DNA from: Planctomycetota bacterium
GTDB taxonomy: Bacteria > Planctomycetota > Phycisphaerae > UBA1845
Length of the DNA stretch: 7,220 nucleotides
Direction: 5' to 3'
Assembly (NCBI GenBank): GCA_022563615.1
Contig: JADFMZ010000162.1
Coordinates: forward strand, 1 to 7,220
Position numbers and translations under genes: made by a program
In this document: piece after piece, positions 6,081 to 7,220 of the stretch
Position numbering within the stretch: the first letter of the stretch is position 1
Layout of the letters: every line of letters begins with the position of its first letter
Notes under the pieces: model-generated
Databases searched by the model: none
What the model was told of the DNA's origin: nothing
The model's input: the letters and a program-made list of their open reading frames with translations, nothing else

Positions 6081-6585
6081 TGCTTGTTCTCGAAAGTTGG
6101 ATCCCGCGGTGCAATTTCCACACGTCTCATCCGGACCCGTTTGCGAAAAACAGTGTTTTTTCCTTGCATGGGCGACACCGCACAAGTAGAGTGGAGGCGG
6201 TTATCGGTCGGAGCTTAATAGGAGCCGATGGCCCGCAACTGTCACGAGTTCGCATCGCCACATCGTCCAATCGGCTGGCCATGAGGCGTTGCAACAGGGC
6301 TAACAGGACCGGAGGCGCTCCGGCGATCTGACGTTGCGTACTCGGCCCACATGTCCAATCAGGGCCGGCACCCCAGAGGGCTAAACATTGGGGGTAGAGG
6401 CAGGAAAAAGGTCGTTGCAAAAGGCCCGGCAGCTGCGCCGTTCCGTGTGGAGCGCGGTGTGGACTTGCCATCCCGGCACCGCTGTCCTGCCGGCTTTCGC
6501 CCGTCAAACTCCGTGGCGAATATTCAGCACCCTTGACTCTGAAACGCAACGCTCTTCCCTCTTAGTAAATCGACCCAACTCTGCA
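6081..6585. other. Gene-poor stretch with no supported feature
   Basis: Open frames exist on both strands here, the longest on the minus strand at 6127-6549 beginning with TTG. Their products are rich in Arg, Pro, Ser and Cys with no motif, none has a convincing ribosome site, and they overlap each other. The only local structure noted is an AT-rich palindrome, AAAAACA-G-TGTTTTT, at 6146-6160. It may be decayed coding DNA or a long untranslated region. Confidence 0.5.
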
Positions 6586-6606
6586 ACGCGCGAAGGAGTC
6601 GCGCGT
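6586..6606 (+). promoter_or_regulatory. GC-rich hairpin with AAGGAGT loop in a 5' leader
   Basis: ACGCGCG (6586-6592) and CGCGCGT (6600-6606) are perfect 7-bp arms enclosing the heptaloop AAGGAGT. The hairpin ends 56 nt before the ATG of the right-edge gene. The loop would display a Shine-Dalgarno-like sequence, but no suitable start codon follows at a normal distance. It is not followed by a T-run, so an intrinsic terminator is unlikely. A leader RNA structure is possible. Confidence 0.35.
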
Positions 6607-6648
6607 CTTCATCTCGAAACGCCTGTTGGATCAATCTGCTTCCAAGAT

Positions 6649-6653
6649 AGGAG
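6649..6653 (+). promoter_or_regulatory. Ribosome binding site of the right-edge gene
   Basis: AGGAG lies 9 nt upstream of the ATG at 6663-6665. It is one of the best ribosome sites in the window and the main support for translation of the open frame that follows. Confidence 0.65.
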
Positions 6654-6662
6654 CCATTTCTC

Positions 6663-7220
6663 ATGAGCTTTGGAAGAATGAGCGAGAAACTTCCGGGACC
6701 ACAGCGCCTCCCGCGCACGGCCGACCGAAATCAAGAGGACTCGGCGCAGGTGAATTCGCGCCAGCGCACGTTGCGGCGCCGCTACAGCGCATCGCGGCTT
6801 GCCTTCGGTGTCATCTGTTTGTCACCCCTTCTGGGGACCGCAGAAAACGGCGACCGGGGCCGACGGCAAGCGGCTGAAAGGATGGCCTCGAGCGTAGAGG
6901 CCGTCGCGGAGGCTTCAGGTTCCAGCGCCGTGGATCGGAACTCTCCGCGAGCCTTGGCTTCGCAGCCGTCGCCGCGTGCAAAGCGCTCGACCGAAATGGT
7001 GAACGCGCTCACGATGCTCAAGCCTGGTCGGACGGTTACGAGAAAGCTACGTCCGACGGCAACGGCTGTAACGAGCCGACCGATCGCGCAGATTGCGTAT
7101 CCAATCATGCCGCCGGTGGTGGTGGACTATCGGGATGACCTTCCGTCGCGGTTGCGTCGGGAGGGCAAGCTGATCGGGCCGGTGCCTCTTGGGTCCGTTG
7201 TCACGGAGGGCGGGATCGCG
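6663..7220 (+). CDS. 5' part of an unidentified gene with a signal-like segment, open at the window edge
   Basis: The frame runs 186 codons from ATG to the last base without a stop, so the gene continues to the right. The start has AGGAG at a 9-nt spacing; a second in-frame ATG at codon 6 is less well placed. The N-terminus is long and basic (RQRTLRRRYSASR at 33-45). It is followed by a hydrophobic stretch, LAFGVICLSPLLGTA at 46-60, which could be a signal peptide cleaved after GTA or a single membrane anchor. Residues 61-145 are Ala/Ser/Arg-rich and probably disordered. A Pro/Val patch (IMPPVVVDYRDDLPSRL at 148-164) then appears to lead into a folded domain beginning GKLIGPVPLGSVVTEGG at 168-184. 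I do not recognise the family. Export to the envelope is inferred from the hydrophobic segment. It stands alone after a long gap. Confidence 0.7.
   Translation, partial: MSFGRMSEKLPGPQRLPRTADRNQEDSAQVNSRQRTLRRRYSASRLAFGVICLSPLLGTAENGDRGRRQAAERMASSVEAVAEASGSSAVDRNSPRALASQPSPRAKRSTEMVNALTMLKPGRTVTRKLRPTATAVTSRPIAQIAYPIMPPVVVDYRDDLPSRLRREGKLIGPVPLGSVVTEGGIA

Noticed and set aside
6014..6331. Plus-strand frame of 105 codons after the lipoprotein promoter region
   Set aside because: It starts at GTG with no ribosome site, codon usage shows no GC preference at third positions, and there is no motif.
6127..6549. Minus-strand frame of 140 codons in the gap before the right-edge gene
   Set aside because: It starts at TTG with no ribosome site, its composition looks non-coding, and it overlaps equally poor frames on the other strand.
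6533..6567. TTGACT plus TTAGTA as a promoter for the right-edge gene
   Set aside because: The spacer is 23 nt, too long for a sigma-70 promoter, and no better -10 box occurs at 16-18 nt.
6782..7108. Minus-strand frame of 108 codons opposite the right-edge gene
   Set aside because: The plus-strand frame is open over a longer span and has a much better ribosome site; this one looks like its shadow.

Overview
The window is GC-rich DNA, probably from a soil or freshwater bacterium. A member of the Planctomycetota or a phylum with similar genomes fits best. This rests on a large acidic lipoprotein with a calcium-loop-like 'DLNANGVQDPGE' segment, wide intergenic gaps, and two REP-like palindromes of kinds I remember as widespread in planctomycete and other soil-bacterial genomes. 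No marker gene fixes the taxonomy.

Layout from left to right. (1) 1-168 is a gene-poor edge carrying two tandem imperfect 21-nt units, possibly the worn end of an insertion sequence. (2) 169-1296, minus strand, is a class V PLP-dependent aminotransferase-fold enzyme. Its promoter appears to lie at 1481-1509 and its leader holds a REP-like palindrome. (3) 1297-1787 is the divergent intergenic region. (4) 1788-2294, plus strand, is a single-domain short asparaginase-like protein that keeps the Thr and Thr-Asp catalytic motifs but appears to lack the usual catalytic Lys. (5) 2295-2518 separates two convergent genes and holds a REP-like element and two palindromes with an identical 17-nt core. 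(6) 2519-5788, minus strand, is a secreted, very acidic lipoprotein of about 1089 residues with no recognised overall family. (7) 5789-6662 is a long, mostly non-coding gap with a doubtful 33-codon ORF and a GC-rich hairpin. (8) 6663-7220, plus strand, is the 5' part of a gene with a good Shine-Dalgarno site and a hydrophobic N-terminal segment. It stays open to the window edge.

The genes do not form an obvious operon: orientations alternate (minus, plus, minus, plus) and every gene seems to have its own leader. Nothing shows that the aminotransferase and the asparaginase-like protein share a pathway, although both are amino-acid or amide type enzymes transcribed divergently. I did not find a coherent new multi-gene system. 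The most interesting items are the catalytic-Lys substitution, the alternative-hairpin palindrome pair, the unclassified lipoprotein and the gene running off the right edge.
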